Shown here: one piece after another, positions 10,255 through 21,715 of the stretch
Layout of the letters: each line of letters opens with the position of its first letter
Numbering within the stretch: the stretch's first letter is position 1
The notes under the pieces: generated by a model
What the model was told of the DNA's origin: nothing
What the model saw: only the letters and a program-made list of their open reading frames with translations
Database searches by the model: none
Assembly: GCA_025738555.1 (NCBI GenBank)
Contig: JAOVFP010000013.1
Location: 1,612,001 to 1,676,000 of the forward strand
Direction: 5' to 3'
Length of the DNA stretch: 64,000 nucleotides
From: Cyathus striatus
Lineage: Eukaryota; Basidiomycota; Agaricomycetes; Agaricales; Nidulariaceae
Program-made: the position numbers and the translations under genes

Positions 10255-11415
10255 CTTCCTATTTGGTGACCTGTGGTAATTTACAGGAGGCATAACATCA
10301 CATCCTATCTTCCTCTACCGTATACGCGCGTTGACGAGTTCTGACATGCAGTTTTACTACGACGTACTAGCTCAGGTTGTACGAACGCAACTACAACAGG
10401 ATAATACCGTACCTCCTCATACACGAGGAGTACACTCGTGAAGTCGGAAAGTATACCTTTTCCTTGTCCCGTCCACTTCCCCCTTCTCATCTGAGAAGTC
10501 CCCTCATAGCAGCCATAAGCCGCTCATACACCCCCTGGCCTTGGGCCTTCCCCTTCCTTCGTCACTTGTGCATCCTAGCTTTCGTGCCAAGGTCCACTGG
10601 ACCACAGCCAGCTACGGTGTCATTGATGGAGGCACCCTGGTTCCTGCAGTATTTCACGAAGATCTCATGGTTTTATGTGCGTTGTTAGTACGCGGGAGCG
10701 TGTGGTTCACTCTCCTAGTTCTCCCGTTGTGTTTCGACATTCAGGATGGACATACTTCACGAAAGCAGTACGTGCCCCTCCTACCTCATCCCTCTTCTCC
10801 CTTACTTACACCTTACACCTTCTCTCCTATACGGTTTTGCATCCTCTACTTCCAAGTAACGCTCTACGCCCTCTTCGTATTCAAGCTCATTATAAGTGTG
10901 CCGCAAATCATTCACTTTATCTTGCCAACTATAACTCACTCATACACTCCTTTCACCTCGAGCCTCTCCTTTCCGTCGCGGCTTGTACATTCTAACCTTT
11001 GTACCAAGCGGTGTACTGACTGGATCACATCGGGACTTCATAACGTTCTACAGGCGGCTACGATGCCGTAGATAGAGGGACCCTGGTTCCTACCGCATTC
11101 CACGAAGATCTCATGATTCTGTGTGCATTGATAGTACGCGGGAGCGTGTGGTTCATTCTCCTCATTCTCCTGTCTCCTTTCGACGTTCAGGATGGACAGA
11201 CTTCACGAAAGCAGTACGTGCCCCTCCTACTCCATCCCTCGTTTCCCTTACTTACACCTTACACCTTCTCTCCTATACGGTTTTGCATCTTCTACTTCCA
11301 AGTAACGTTCTATGCCCTCTTCGTATTCGTGCTCATTATAAGCGTGTCGTACATCATCCACCTTATCTTGCTCATTGTGGACTTGCGAAAGGGGGGCGTA
11401 ACGTGATGTGCGTGG
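10255..11415. repeat. segmental duplication block A, with internal tandem duplication
   Basis: This sequence is homologous to 59650-60290 (shared CCTCCTC..ACA.GAGGA, CTTCTCATCTGAGA and CTTCACGAAAGCAGTA segments). It also contains a tandem duplication of about 446 bp: 'CACGAAGATCTCATG' at about 10655 recurs at about 11101, and the GCAGTACGTGCCCCTCCTAC segment is repeated likewise. The pyrimidine-rich open frames here have no recognisable protein motifs. It may be a 3' or intergenic region carried along with the NLR duplication. Confidence 0.7.
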
Positions 11416-11784
11416 TATGTAATAGGACCCTGGATAATCCCGCCTGAGGTTTGATACTAAAACAGCGATTTTTGCGCTGTTATAGGGGGATAAATTTTGT
11501 CCAAAATTTCTCGATTTTAGGGGGGATTATGTATCTAAGGTACAAATGTTGTGATTTATAGGGGGACACAGTATCAAACCTATAAAAAAGCTTCTAGTCT
11601 AATATTTATGCCTTTGAGCGAGTTTAGCATGTGAAGAAACATTTTACAGCACTCAGAGCAAGGTTTTTTTGTTCTGAAATCCCATTGCATCAATAGCTTT
11701 GTGTACATATGACCAATACCTCAAAGCTAAGGAACTAAGATTCAAATGTTCTGAGTGTTGTCAATCTCGATGGATAGATTTCCA

Positions 11785-12081
11785 TCAAGCATAGCCTGAC
11801 CAGATATCACATGCAGATGGCTGAGGTATGATATAGTAGGCAATGGTAACCCATTCAGTAAAGAACCTCTCGAGTGGTGATTGAAGCCGGGAGCTTTCAG
11901 ACACCGCAGGCATAGATATCTTCACAAGGTCCAGTGGCGAGAGTATTGGTGTAGGAATCAAGATGTCATTCAAAGTTTCAGAAAGTCGTGTCGGCCAGAT
12001 GACCTCATTGGACACGATATCTAGAACATCTTTATAGATTTTCCCGGTTCCAATCCATTCTGTGAACGATAAATCAGACAT
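11785..12081 (-). pseudogene. 98-aa reading frame in transposon, possible captured fragment
   Basis: An open frame encodes FTEWIGTGKIYKDVLDI followed by WPTRLSETLNDIL. It has no known domain I can name, no splice partners and no similarity to other genes in the window. It may be a relic of the element's own gene or a captured host exon. Confidence is low. Confidence 0.25.
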
Positions 12082-12169
12082 ATTGTATTTCTAGTATTTT
12101 TTATGATTTCCTGTTGTCGTTAAAATGGTTAGAAATATGTAAAGCAAAAATAGAACAGATGGGCTGCTA

Positions 12170-14600
12170 ACATTTCGAGTTCCCCTTAAGTTTTTCGAGT
12201 CAAAGTTAAGTTCTAGTCGAGCCAAAGTTAAGTTCCAGTTGAGTTATAGTTAAGTTCCACTTTGGCCCCGCTTATTTTTATTCAGTGAAAGTTAAGTTTT
12301 TCGAGTCGACTTAAGTTCCTCGCTAATTAATTCTCTGAAAGTTAAGTTCTCTCGAATTAAGTTCCTCACTAATTTTTCGAGTTCCCTCAAGTTCAATTTT
12401 CAAAATTTCAAGTGTAAAGTAAAAACTAATCACTAGTACTACTATCTGAGTGAGTGTAAGTCGAGTTCCCTCAAGTTAAGTTTTTCGAGTTGACTTAAGT
12501 TCCTTGTTAATTTTTTTCTGAAAGTTGAGTTCTCTCGAGTTAAGTTCCTCACTAATTTTTCGAGTTCCCTCAAGTCCGAGTTTCAAAATTTCAACTATAC
12601 AGTAACTATAAACTAATCACTAGTACTACTATTTGCTAATCACTACTATTGCTACCACAGCTCTGTCCCACACCCTGCCTGATTTCATCGACATTTCCCA
12701 CACACTCTGCCTGCCTTTATTTACTTCTGTTTACATGCAGTATTGAACGATCACATCTATCATAAACAAATATTCATCACTGCGACATCAACACATTGTG
12801 TGATTTTTGATGTGCACTCTTCCTTATCATCAATGCTCATCATGCTCAACAGTGAGCAAGTCTTTTCTGATTTTTAAGCTCAATTCTTGCTCTTTTTATT
12901 TCAGTCTTTTTGCATTGCTTAATATAAGTTGTTATACATTTAGTAGACCATATTATACTAAGTACTAATGTACATAGACTTATAAAAATGCGAGTTATAT
13001 ATGTATTTAGTCTTTTATTATAATATGTTCCATGCTTTGCACAGATTATGTGATTTGTGTAGAAAAGTGTATTAGTTGTGAAGGAAAATAAGAGCGGAGG
13101 CGTGGGAAAATAAGAGCGGGAGGGCGGGAAATGATGGAATGCATGGGAAATTGCGAGCGGAAGGGAGGGCAGGAAATAATAATTAAAGGAGAAGCGAAAG
13201 CGTGGGAAATGCTGAGCGGGAAGTGGACAGCAGTGGACAGCAGAATAGTAAGCGGATGCGTGGGAAATAATGAGCGGGAGGGTGAGTAGAGGTCAGAATG
13301 ATAGCAGCAGAGTGTGGGAAACATTGAGTGCGAAAGTATGTTGGCGCGATATGTTAAGCGGATGCGTGGGAAATTATGAGCGGAGGTGCGGGCAACAATG
13401 AGGATGTGCAATTAATGGGAAATGAGTAAACATTGAATTATATGCGTGGGAAACAATGAGCGGAGGGGCGGGAAACAACACAAACTACTGTGTAATTACT
13501 GTAAGGTTCTCATACAATACAGGTATACAACTTGCTTATTTTTTGAGTAAAAGTTAAGTTCCCTTGGGTAAAGTTAAGTTTCTCGCATATTTTTTTGAGT
13601 AAAAGTTAAGTTCCATCGAGTCGAGTTGAGTTCCTCGCTTATTTTTTTTCGAGTGGTGTTAAGTTCCTAAATTCGAGTGTCAGTTAAGTTACCATCGAGT
13701 TACATTCAAGTGGTAAATTGACACTCAAGGACACTCGAATTTGGGTCGAGTTCCATTCAAGTTCCAGTTAAGTTCCAGTTAAGTTCCTATATTAAGTTCC
13801 TCAAATTCCATTACAAAAAACCCATACTTTACAATCATGCTCATTGTTATCGCAATCCCTTACCTCGTTGTTTCCCACGCCCACCCCTGCCGCCGCGGAT
13901 GCGTAAAAATAGCGCCATCACATCAGCCATCAAATCCCCGATAACTCCACTCACTTCTGATGCATTGATGGTGATCGCATCGCACTTCTTCCATCATCAT
14001 GTTCAACAGTGAGCACGTATTTTGTGCATTCTTCTCTCAGTTTTTGGATTCTTCCTGTGATTTTTTTTTTACAATATGAAGTTAGTTATTTTGCACGTAA
14101 TATAACATCTTAGTTGCATAAGCATGATGTACTGTGCTTATATAAATATAACATTAATAATAATAATATAAACTTTTCATACTATTTCATAGGTAATTTA
14201 GCTGTACTGTAGAAGCATTTAACATTCATATTCACAAAAAAAATTGAGAGGAATTGTCCAATAACTCGACCAGAAATGAAAATAATGGGTGCTCACTGTT
14301 TATAACGATGATGAGGCATATGAATGTGATCAAGCGCGCCGTGGAAAACAACGTGCGGCACTCATTGATCAAATTAATGATCAACATTCAGGGGCGTGGG
14401 AAATAATGAGCGCCGAGGCGCAACAGCGAGTGAGCATTAATCTAGTAATCCATAGCAGGGTCAGAATGTCTGCGATATACGATACAAATCAAGCTAATTT
14501 ACATTTTTCGAGTTACAGGTGAGTTCCTAAGTTGAGTTCTACTCAAGTTCCTTTCGAGTTCCATTCGAGTTACCGGTAACTCGAAAAGTTGACGGCCCAG
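12170..14600. repeat. minisatellite-rich interior: two degenerate copies of a repeat unit
   Basis: Two blocks follow one another with the same order of parts. Each has 'TTAAGTTCC/TTCGAGT' arrays (12170-12600; 13530-13810), then a segment containing TCATCATG.TCAACAGTGAGCA (about 12835 and 13998), then 'CGTGGGAAATAATGAGCG' units (13080-13480; about 14395). Mirror-like TTCGAGTTAC/GTAACTCGAA sequences near 12175 and 14575 suggest a nested element, but its ends could not be fixed. Confidence 0.6.
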
Positions 14601-15174
14601 AACAGATACACAACACGATATGTGATCACTGGTAAGTGTAAGGGCGAAGACTTTATGTAGAACTGAAGTTGAATCGTACTTTCCTTCCAGCAATATTCAT
14701 TCGTATATGCAAAGAGCAATTTCGAAACAGTTCGTTGAAACATACATAAAAAGACGATGAGTGTTTGTAGGGCTCGACTAGCAGTAACTAGGGTGGAAAG
14801 ACTAATAAATCATAAACGATGATTGCAAGGCGATAATATTGAGGTCACAAGTTGCTCTAACATGGGCGCATGGTGGTCTGGGGTGTTGAAGAGGATACGC
14901 GTTGGTTGGTGCTGCAAAGACTGAAAAGCACAATTCTTGGAGGCGCGTAGTGCTGTCAGTTGAGAGTGGCGGTGCTGTAGGTGGGGGACAGTATCTAACC
15001 TGCGCAAAATGCTGCTACACGTAGGGGGACGCTAAACTCAACCTCGTGGGAACCAAATGGACCCTGATAGGGGGATACCCGCCAAACAGTATCAAACCTC
15101 TTAGGATTTTTCAGCGATTTGTAGGGGGACTTGTATCAAACCTTCGGCGGGATTATCCAGGGTCCTTATGTAAT

Positions 15175-15501
15175 GGGGGTTATAACCCTGTCCGAGTGTT
15201 CAGGTGTGGGTTAGAAGAGATGAGTGGGGGACTGCGGGGATGTTCGGTGGTGAGACGGGTTTTTCACTAGACTTGTACCAAGCCTCAGAAGATTACATGA
15301 AGTAGGGATGTTCACAGTCTGCTGTAAATAAGTCACTGCTATTTAAATATTTACCAGTTACGCTTATATACATTCATGATATGGAATCCGCCTTCGCATC
15401 ATCAGACTGTACATAACGCCTCTTAATATTTGTCCTCTTCCAATTTACAACGTGTCTGCTCTTCCACCCGCGTCTAGGTGAAGCATTAAAGTAGAGAATA
15501 T
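15175..15501. repeat. 3' flank of NLR gene, duplicated at 60.29-60.55/61.48 kb
   Basis: Nearly collinear with 60285-60550 plus 61485-61543: 'TTCACTAGACTTG.ACCA.GCCTCAGA' and 'CACTGCTATTTAAATATTTA' are shared. It marks the end of the segmental duplication containing the NLR genes. No separate gene seen. Confidence 0.75.
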
Positions 15502-18500
15502 TCACACCTCTGACCGCTTGTAGAAAAATAGTAATAGCAGGTATCTCCACCACTTTCTTCTGGCGCTTTTCTACAATAATATAAGTTGAGTGCTATGAAA
15601 TGTGCAAGTCTACTAACCTGCATATAAGATTTTATGGAACTCTGCAGACTTGATACAATTTGATGACCTTCCTCCTCTGAAAGAGGACTGAATGGAAGGG
15701 AGTGGAAGTGGACAACACTGTCGTTTGAATAGCACGCAGTGAGCTCAGCCAGGAAACATTGAAGAGTTGGAACAGAATCAAGAAGAAACTTTGCAAAGTC
15801 GTCAGATTGTTTAATTCTTTTAAGCAAATAATCCAAAGCCACGGGAAGGAATGCTTCCTCTTCCTGAGTCAACCTGATGATTCATGGGGTTAACTTTTGG
15901 TAAAGAGTAGTAAAAGTATGACATCTTACTCTGAGTTCTGCTTCATTTCCCATAGTTTCCGAAACACCATTTGGCTATTTTTGCTACCCAAGTAGAGGTG
16001 TTTTCCCCTTTCACGGCTCTCCAGTATTGTCCCTTGCCAGCAATAGTGTATTTGATTCTCCGGAGGGTGGCGGTGATGTTGCCTCCTTGCTTCTGATATA
16101 GCCAGTATACATATGAAACATGAGTGCTCGAATGGTTCAAGACTTTTTAATAGAAAATCTTCTATCTGAGTATATATGCAGTCACAAATACGTTGGAATT
16201 TGGCCACTTTTGGAAGTGCACATTTCTTGAAGTAAAAATGGTCAGAAATGAGCTCCTAAAATGGAATTCGACTTACATTTCTTCTTTCTGTGAAGAAATC
16301 GAATATGAACCAATGAGTGAGGACGGTCCGAGTTAGTACTTCAAATTCCCCATCTATCTTTGAGATGATGCTCTGTATTATGGACTGTACACCATGCTGT
16401 CGTAAGTCATTGAGTAACTCATCATCGAATCGACTCTTCTTCATGTGCCAAAAATAGTATGTATGTGTATAAAGATCCACCTCATCAGACCGCATAAATG
16501 GCGAAATGATCACATTGAAGCAGCAACGTCCGAGAGCAATATGAGCTAGAACTTTATCCACAAAAAAATCTCGCGACCTAGAATAGTCCTTCAAGAAGTC
16601 GATGAAGGAAACATGAAAAAACCGGATATAATCTCCAGAAGAATCTTCATTTGGAACATCTATAATGGAGTGAAGGTCCACCAGCGACAATAACAATGCT
16701 TCTAAGCCACAACCTAAAAAAATTGAAAACTCCAAAGGAGCGAGAATGGATTTTCCGGCCGAATAGACAAGAACCTGGAATATTTCTTTTATGGACTTAT
16801 AGCTGCCTCCGGCAGCAGTTACAGCTTCAGTAAGAATGTGAGTGTAGAGTTTGTCCAACCTTTCATATGGAGATGGTTCACTAGTTGTTTCGTCAATGGA
16901 TTTAACAGCCAAAAGCTTATCTTTAGGGTTTCCACGTCCACCGTTGATGTACTTCGTTATAGTGAGGTCGTATATAACTTCAAATGGTGACGTATCGTCA
17001 AGCGAGATATTATCCTACATAAAGCCAATTTTAGGTAGTATACTTGGCAAGCAAGAAGAATATTTACACTCTCTGTTGTTGAGACTTGATCCTGCAGATC
17101 ATGCAACCCACATTTCTGAAAGAGTAATTATTGCTATTCTTCGATTAGAAGAAATTCATCTCACCTGCAGATATTCATCTATGTCTTTCTTAAATGCCTT
17201 CACACTGTCTTCCCACACTTCCTGCGACATACCGCTGTCAAATCTATTAAAATGTGAGATATTGCTCAGATAGTCCGAAATCGTTGGCGAAATGTCTTGA
17301 ATATATGTGCCAAAAGTCATGGAACATTCAATTCTTTTCAGCAAGTATCCAAAGGCAGTAACACGCCAGGACTCTAAGGTCACTGTTTGTGAATCGCTAG
17401 TGTCGATCAGTAAATAAACCAGTATCAACGTCAAGCAACAACCTACATATGTATCACTTGGGCCTTTGTCCACAAATCACGGAACACCTTTTGACTTTCC
17501 TCGCTACTCAAAAAGTAACCTTGGCCACGAACAGGACTTTCCAGTAATGTAGCCTCCCAGCATCTGTAGATATCATAGCTTAGGTGTGGGAATCTTCTTG
17601 CTTTTACTATGGACGATATAATGTCCAAGTAGAATAAGTTCCCCGTTGTGTTAAAATCTCGATTCCATAATGCGAGGATTGATTCATCAACTGCTTTAAA
17701 AACCAGCTCACAAATATCTTGAACATTCTCAGACAAAGGAAAAACAAATGCCTGAAATAGATAGAATATGTCACTCCACCACAGTTATAGAAGTACCCAG
17801 CTTACTGGATTCTCTTCATAGAAGCTGAATTTGAATACGCTCTGAATTAGTACTTCAAGTTTTCCATCCATCTTGGAGATAATACTCTGTACTATGGATT
17901 GTATATCATGCTGTCGTAAGTCGCAGACTAGCTCATTGTCGAATCGACTCTTCTTCATGTGCGAGAAATAATAGGTGTGTGCATAAAGTTCCACTTCATG
18001 AGACTGCATGTATGAATCGATAATCACATTTAAGCAGCAACGTCCGAGAGAGATATGAGCCAGGACATCATCCACGAAATATTCTCCTGACCTGGAAGAG
18101 TCCTTTAAAAAGTCGACGAATGAAATATGAGAAAACCGGATATAGTGCACGGAAGAATCTTCACTTGGAACATCTATAATGGAGTGAAGGTCCACAAGCA
18201 ACAACAACAATGCTGCTGTCCCGCAGCCTAAAAAATTTGAAAGCTCTGAAGGAGAGAAAATGGATTGTTGTGCCGTATAGACAAGAACCTGGAATATTTC
18301 CTTTATGGACTTATAGCCTCCGGCAGCGGTCACGGCTTCACGAAGAATGTGAGTATAGAGTTTACCCAGTTTTATGTACGGAGACAGTTCGTTAGTTGCT
18401 CCGTCAGCCAATTGATTAACAGCCAAAAGCTTGTCCTTGTGGTTTCCACGTCCATCGCCGATGTACTTCTTCACAGTGAAGGCGTATATGACCTCAAATG

Positions 18501-20946
18501 ATGACGTCTCGTCCAGCGAAATATTGTCCTACAGAAAGCTAGTTTGAGATAGTACAATTGGCGAACAACAAGTATAATTACACTCTCCGCTAATGAGACT
18601 TGGTCTTGTTGATCATGCAACCCACATTTCTGAAAGAGTAATTATTGCTATTCTTCGATTAGAAGAAATTCATCTCACCTGCAGATATTCATCTATGTCT
18701 TTCTTAAATGCCTTCACACTGTCTTCCCACTCTTTCTGCGACATGCCGTCGCTGTCGAATCTATTAAAATGTGAGATATTGCTCAGATAGTCCGAAATCG
18801 TTGGTGAAATGTCTTGAATATATGTGCCGAAAGACATGGAACATTCAATTCTTTTCAGCAAGTATCCAAAGGCAATAACACGCCAGGACTCTAAGGTCAC
18901 TGTTTGTGAATCGCTAGTGTCGATTAGTAAATAAACCAGTACGAACGTCAAGCAACAACCTACATATGTATCACTTGGGCCTTTGTCCACAAATCACGGA
19001 ACACCTTTTGACTTTCCTCGCTACTCAAAAAGTAACCTTGGCTACGAACAGGACTTTCCAGCAATGTAGCCTCCCAGCATCTGTAGATATCATAGCTTAG
19101 GTGTGGGAATCTTCTTGCTTTTACTATGGACGATATAATGTCCAAGTAGAATAAGTTCCCCATTGTGTTAAAATCTCGATTCCACAATGCGAGGATTGAT
19201 TCATCAACTGCTTTAAAAACCAGCTCACAAATATCCTGAACATTCTCTGACAATGGCAAAGCAAATGCCTGAAATAGATAGAATATGACACTCCACCACA
19301 GTTATAGAAGTACGCAACTTACTGAATCTCTTTCATAGAAGTTGAATTTGAACATGCTCGAGAGGATGTGTTGTGAAACTAAGGGGTTATTGCGTAGTTC
19401 ATCTAACAATTCATTATCAAATCCGCTTTTGTTGATGTGTAGAAAATAGAATTTGCATGAATAGTTCCGCGCATGGTCATGATGTCGTATTGGCAATCCG
19501 AGGTCGGATTGGTAGTCCAATATCCTAGCAAAGCAATAATGACCTAGATATTTGTGTGCTTTATCCTCGGCAATATGGAATTGTCTTGACCGCGATGAAT
19601 CCATCAGAAAGTCAGGAAAAGAAGCGTGACGGAATTGGATATTTTGAGAATCTTCAAGGATTGGGTGAAGATCTACAAGCAACAACCGGACTTGACTTTG
19701 ATCCATCGCTAGAAATTTTGAAATGTCTTTAATGGAAAAAATATCATATTTGGGAAACGAAAATAGCAGCACTTGAAATATAGGGATAATGGAGTCATAA
19801 CTTCTCATCCCAGCTACAGCTGTAGAAAGAATGTGGTGGTACAGTGCATCTAGATTTTCACCTTTCGTTTCTCCAGTTTCAATGTTAATGATCTCATAGA
19901 GACGTTTCCTAGGATCATGGCGATCATCTGCTATATACCGTATAACAGTGACAGCATAAATAAATTGCCCGGATGATTTGTGAACCAATGTCTCAACGTC
20001 TGTAAGTGATGGCCAGTTACTATCTCCGAGTAGAGAAGATTTGAGAGTGCGATTGCGCTTCAGTGCAGAGAATTCACTTAGAATATAGGTATATATGTCT
20101 TTATCCAGATCATAGTGCTCATCGAGAACTATGTGAGTGCACATTTCACGGACATGTTCCAAATTGAATGTGTTTCTGATCTCCAATTCTGGCGTGCTGG
20201 CAATGAGGAACCGCAGATTCACCGGAAATTTCTCAGGGATGCTAGAAATCATAGTTATTATTCCGGACTGCATTTTGGGATCCTGATATTCATCTAGTCC
20301 AGCAATAACCACCAGGTATGGAATATGGAAATCATGAAACTTGGAATCTGTTTCTAACAGAATCAGAGGTTCCAAGACTAGCTTCCTCATCTGTACCTCC
20401 ATCGAATGCTGTAATATTGCAGGATCTTGTTGCATCTGGTCAATGATGGCATTGCTCGCTGCAGGTATCTTGGCGGCAAGTTCATGTGCAATCGTAGGAA
20501 CAAGCCTATTTCCATCATTTCTCCTGGCATCCTTTCGAGAAAAGAAGAAGCTTGAAAGTAGTTTACTGTCATTGTGGCATTTTTCAGAAACAGTCTGAAC
20601 AATCGATGATTTTCCAGATCCAGGAGGTCCTCTTAACCACAGGATCCGTTCATTCGGGTATTCAGAGTTAACCCAACTCATGATATCGTTAAGTACGGCA
20701 ATTCTTGTTTCGGGATGGCATCTAGGTGGGTCGCCACGCACTGCAGATCGATGACCTGCTTCGGGACAAGCGGCTTGTCGAAGACGACGAAGCGCCGCGG
20801 CTGAAGTACACGAATAGATGTGAGTGTCGGAGCAACACTAATGTACGACAACACGACTAACCATTTCCTTCATCCCGATTGCTTAAGGTTGGTCCTACGG
20901 TGAGAGCACGGTTTATTATCGCAATATCTTCAGATGATAACGCCAT
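15502..20946 (-). CDS. NACHT NLR/STAND protein with three tandem post-NACHT modules
   Basis: Thirteen exons join without a break to 1605 aa: 20946-20862, 20800-19323, 19268-18964, 18913-18679, 18629-18582, 18528-17806, 17751-17447, 17396-17165, 17115-17068, 17014-16277, 16225-15930, 15873-15618, 15570-15502. Introns are about 50-60 bp and GT-AG. The N-terminus MALSSEDIAII leads to CHPETR and the NACHT domain: P-loop GPPGSGKSS (about 86-94) and Walker B VVIAGLDEY (about 192-200). A helical post-NACHT region with the FRHASFPDFLMDSSRS motif follows. This region occurs three times (about 300-717, 718-1153, 1154-1605) without a second NTPase. No WD, TPR or ankyrin repeats are seen. Such proteins are ATP-dependent oligomerising switches in fungal non-self recognition; the role of the repeated modules is unknown. 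The start codon is 58 bp from the MULE insertion at 21004-21012. Confidence 0.88.
17015..17800. repeat. direct repeat within NLR gene (exons 7-9 with introns)
   Basis: Nearly identical, introns included, to 18530-19320 (exons 3-5 with introns). Differences seen are scattered substitutions and a 3-bp indel that removes one Asp codon. Introns as similar as exons imply recent tandem duplication or gene conversion. Confidence 0.9.
18530..19320. repeat. direct repeat within NLR gene (exons 3-5 with introns)
   Basis: Partner of 17015-17800. It encodes the segment starting LSENVQDICELVFKAVDESI through DEYLQ and the short 48-bp exon KCGLHDQQDQVSLAES. The intron between exons 3 and 4 begins GTAGGTTGTTGCTTGACGTT in both copies. 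Confidence 0.9.
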
Positions 20947-21003
20947 CACGAGCACAAGATATAGGGACTGAGTACAAAGTGGAAAAGAACGAGACCAAAG
21001 GTG
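20947..21003 (-). promoter_or_regulatory. residual 5' leader of the NLR gene
   Basis: Only 57 bp of original sequence remain between the NLR ATG (20946) and the 9-bp target duplication of the Mutator-like element. The native promoter is therefore displaced by 16 kb, and transcription may now start in the transposon end. No TATA box is evident in this remnant. Confidence 0.5.
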
Positions 21004-21025
21004 GTATGGTATGGGCCTACAGATT

Positions 21026-21300
21026 TTGACGTTGCCCGGATTTTGACGTTGCCCAAGTGACGTTGCCATTGACGTTGCCATTGACGTTGCCATCCATTGA
21101 TAATTTAACTTTGACGTTGCCTGACGTTGCCATCTTGCAGTCTGGCGTTGCCTGACGTTGCCGTCTTACAGTCTGGCGTTGCCTGACATTGCCTGACGTT
21201 GCTTGCTAGACTTTGCCTGACGTTGCCACTAAGGAGTTTGACGTTGCTTGACGTTGCTTGCTAGACTTGGTGTGATGTTTGTTGCGTGGTATTGCTGCTA
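21026..21300. repeat. GACGTTGCC minisatellite, left end of MULE
   Basis: About twenty direct, slightly variable copies of (T)GACGTTGCC(T/A) lie just inside the left terminus. The same unit forms arrays at 32540-32890 and 37160-37290. Arrayed subterminal motifs are often transposase binding sites; that role is inferred here. Confidence 0.9.
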
Positions 21301-21715
21301 AGACTGGAGAAGTTTGATGTTGCTTTGCTAGACTTGTGTATGATGTTTTCCGCAAAATTACTTAAGTTCCAAGCTACAAGCATTGTATATGTATTGTGAA
21401 ATAAAATATAAAACATGAGTACGTAACAAGCAATGATTAGTTTTGTAAATAACGATGAAGATAATTGTGCGACTCCATTTCCACAGTCTCTCGGAAGGTC
21501 CGAGCATAGTGATTTGCCCTGAGCCATTTCTGCCAAACTAGATTGGTTTCAGGCTTCATCGCTCCTGATCGGATGTCCTTCTCTCGTTTTTCGTACCAAT
21601 ATTCATTAAATGGGGTCCAATGGCCCCATTTTTGACCATTATCATCACGCGCCCAGCGTCCAGGAAGTGGCCACCAAGATACAACACTTTTCTGCTTTTG
21701 TTCTTACCAGTCTCA

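Larger units (their letters stand above)
11416..15174. mobile_element. 3.7-kb non-autonomous DNA transposon, 8-bp TSD
   Basis: The element is 11424-15166 (3743 bp). An exact TATGTAAT direct repeat lies at 11416-11423 and 15167-15174. The inverted termini start AGGACCCTGGATAATCCC and extend through a further AGGTTTGATAC motif. Subterminal 'TAGGGGGA' and 'TATCAAACC' motifs are shared with the 60551-61484 element. The interior is mostly minisatellite and has no transposase, so mobilisation must be in trans. It sits inside duplicated block A, whose counterpart at about 60.28 kb is uninterrupted at this point. Confidence 0.92.

Noticed and set aside
10377..11447. Several overlapping 100-176 aa open frames in the duplicated block
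   Set aside because: Pyrimidine-rich composition, two competing frames, and no conservation of frame between the tandem copies or with 59.7-60.4 kb.
13046..13411. 121-aa minus-strand frame
   Set aside because: Produced by the GTGGGAAATAATGAGCG minisatellite; repetitive Ser/Pro/His translation without family.
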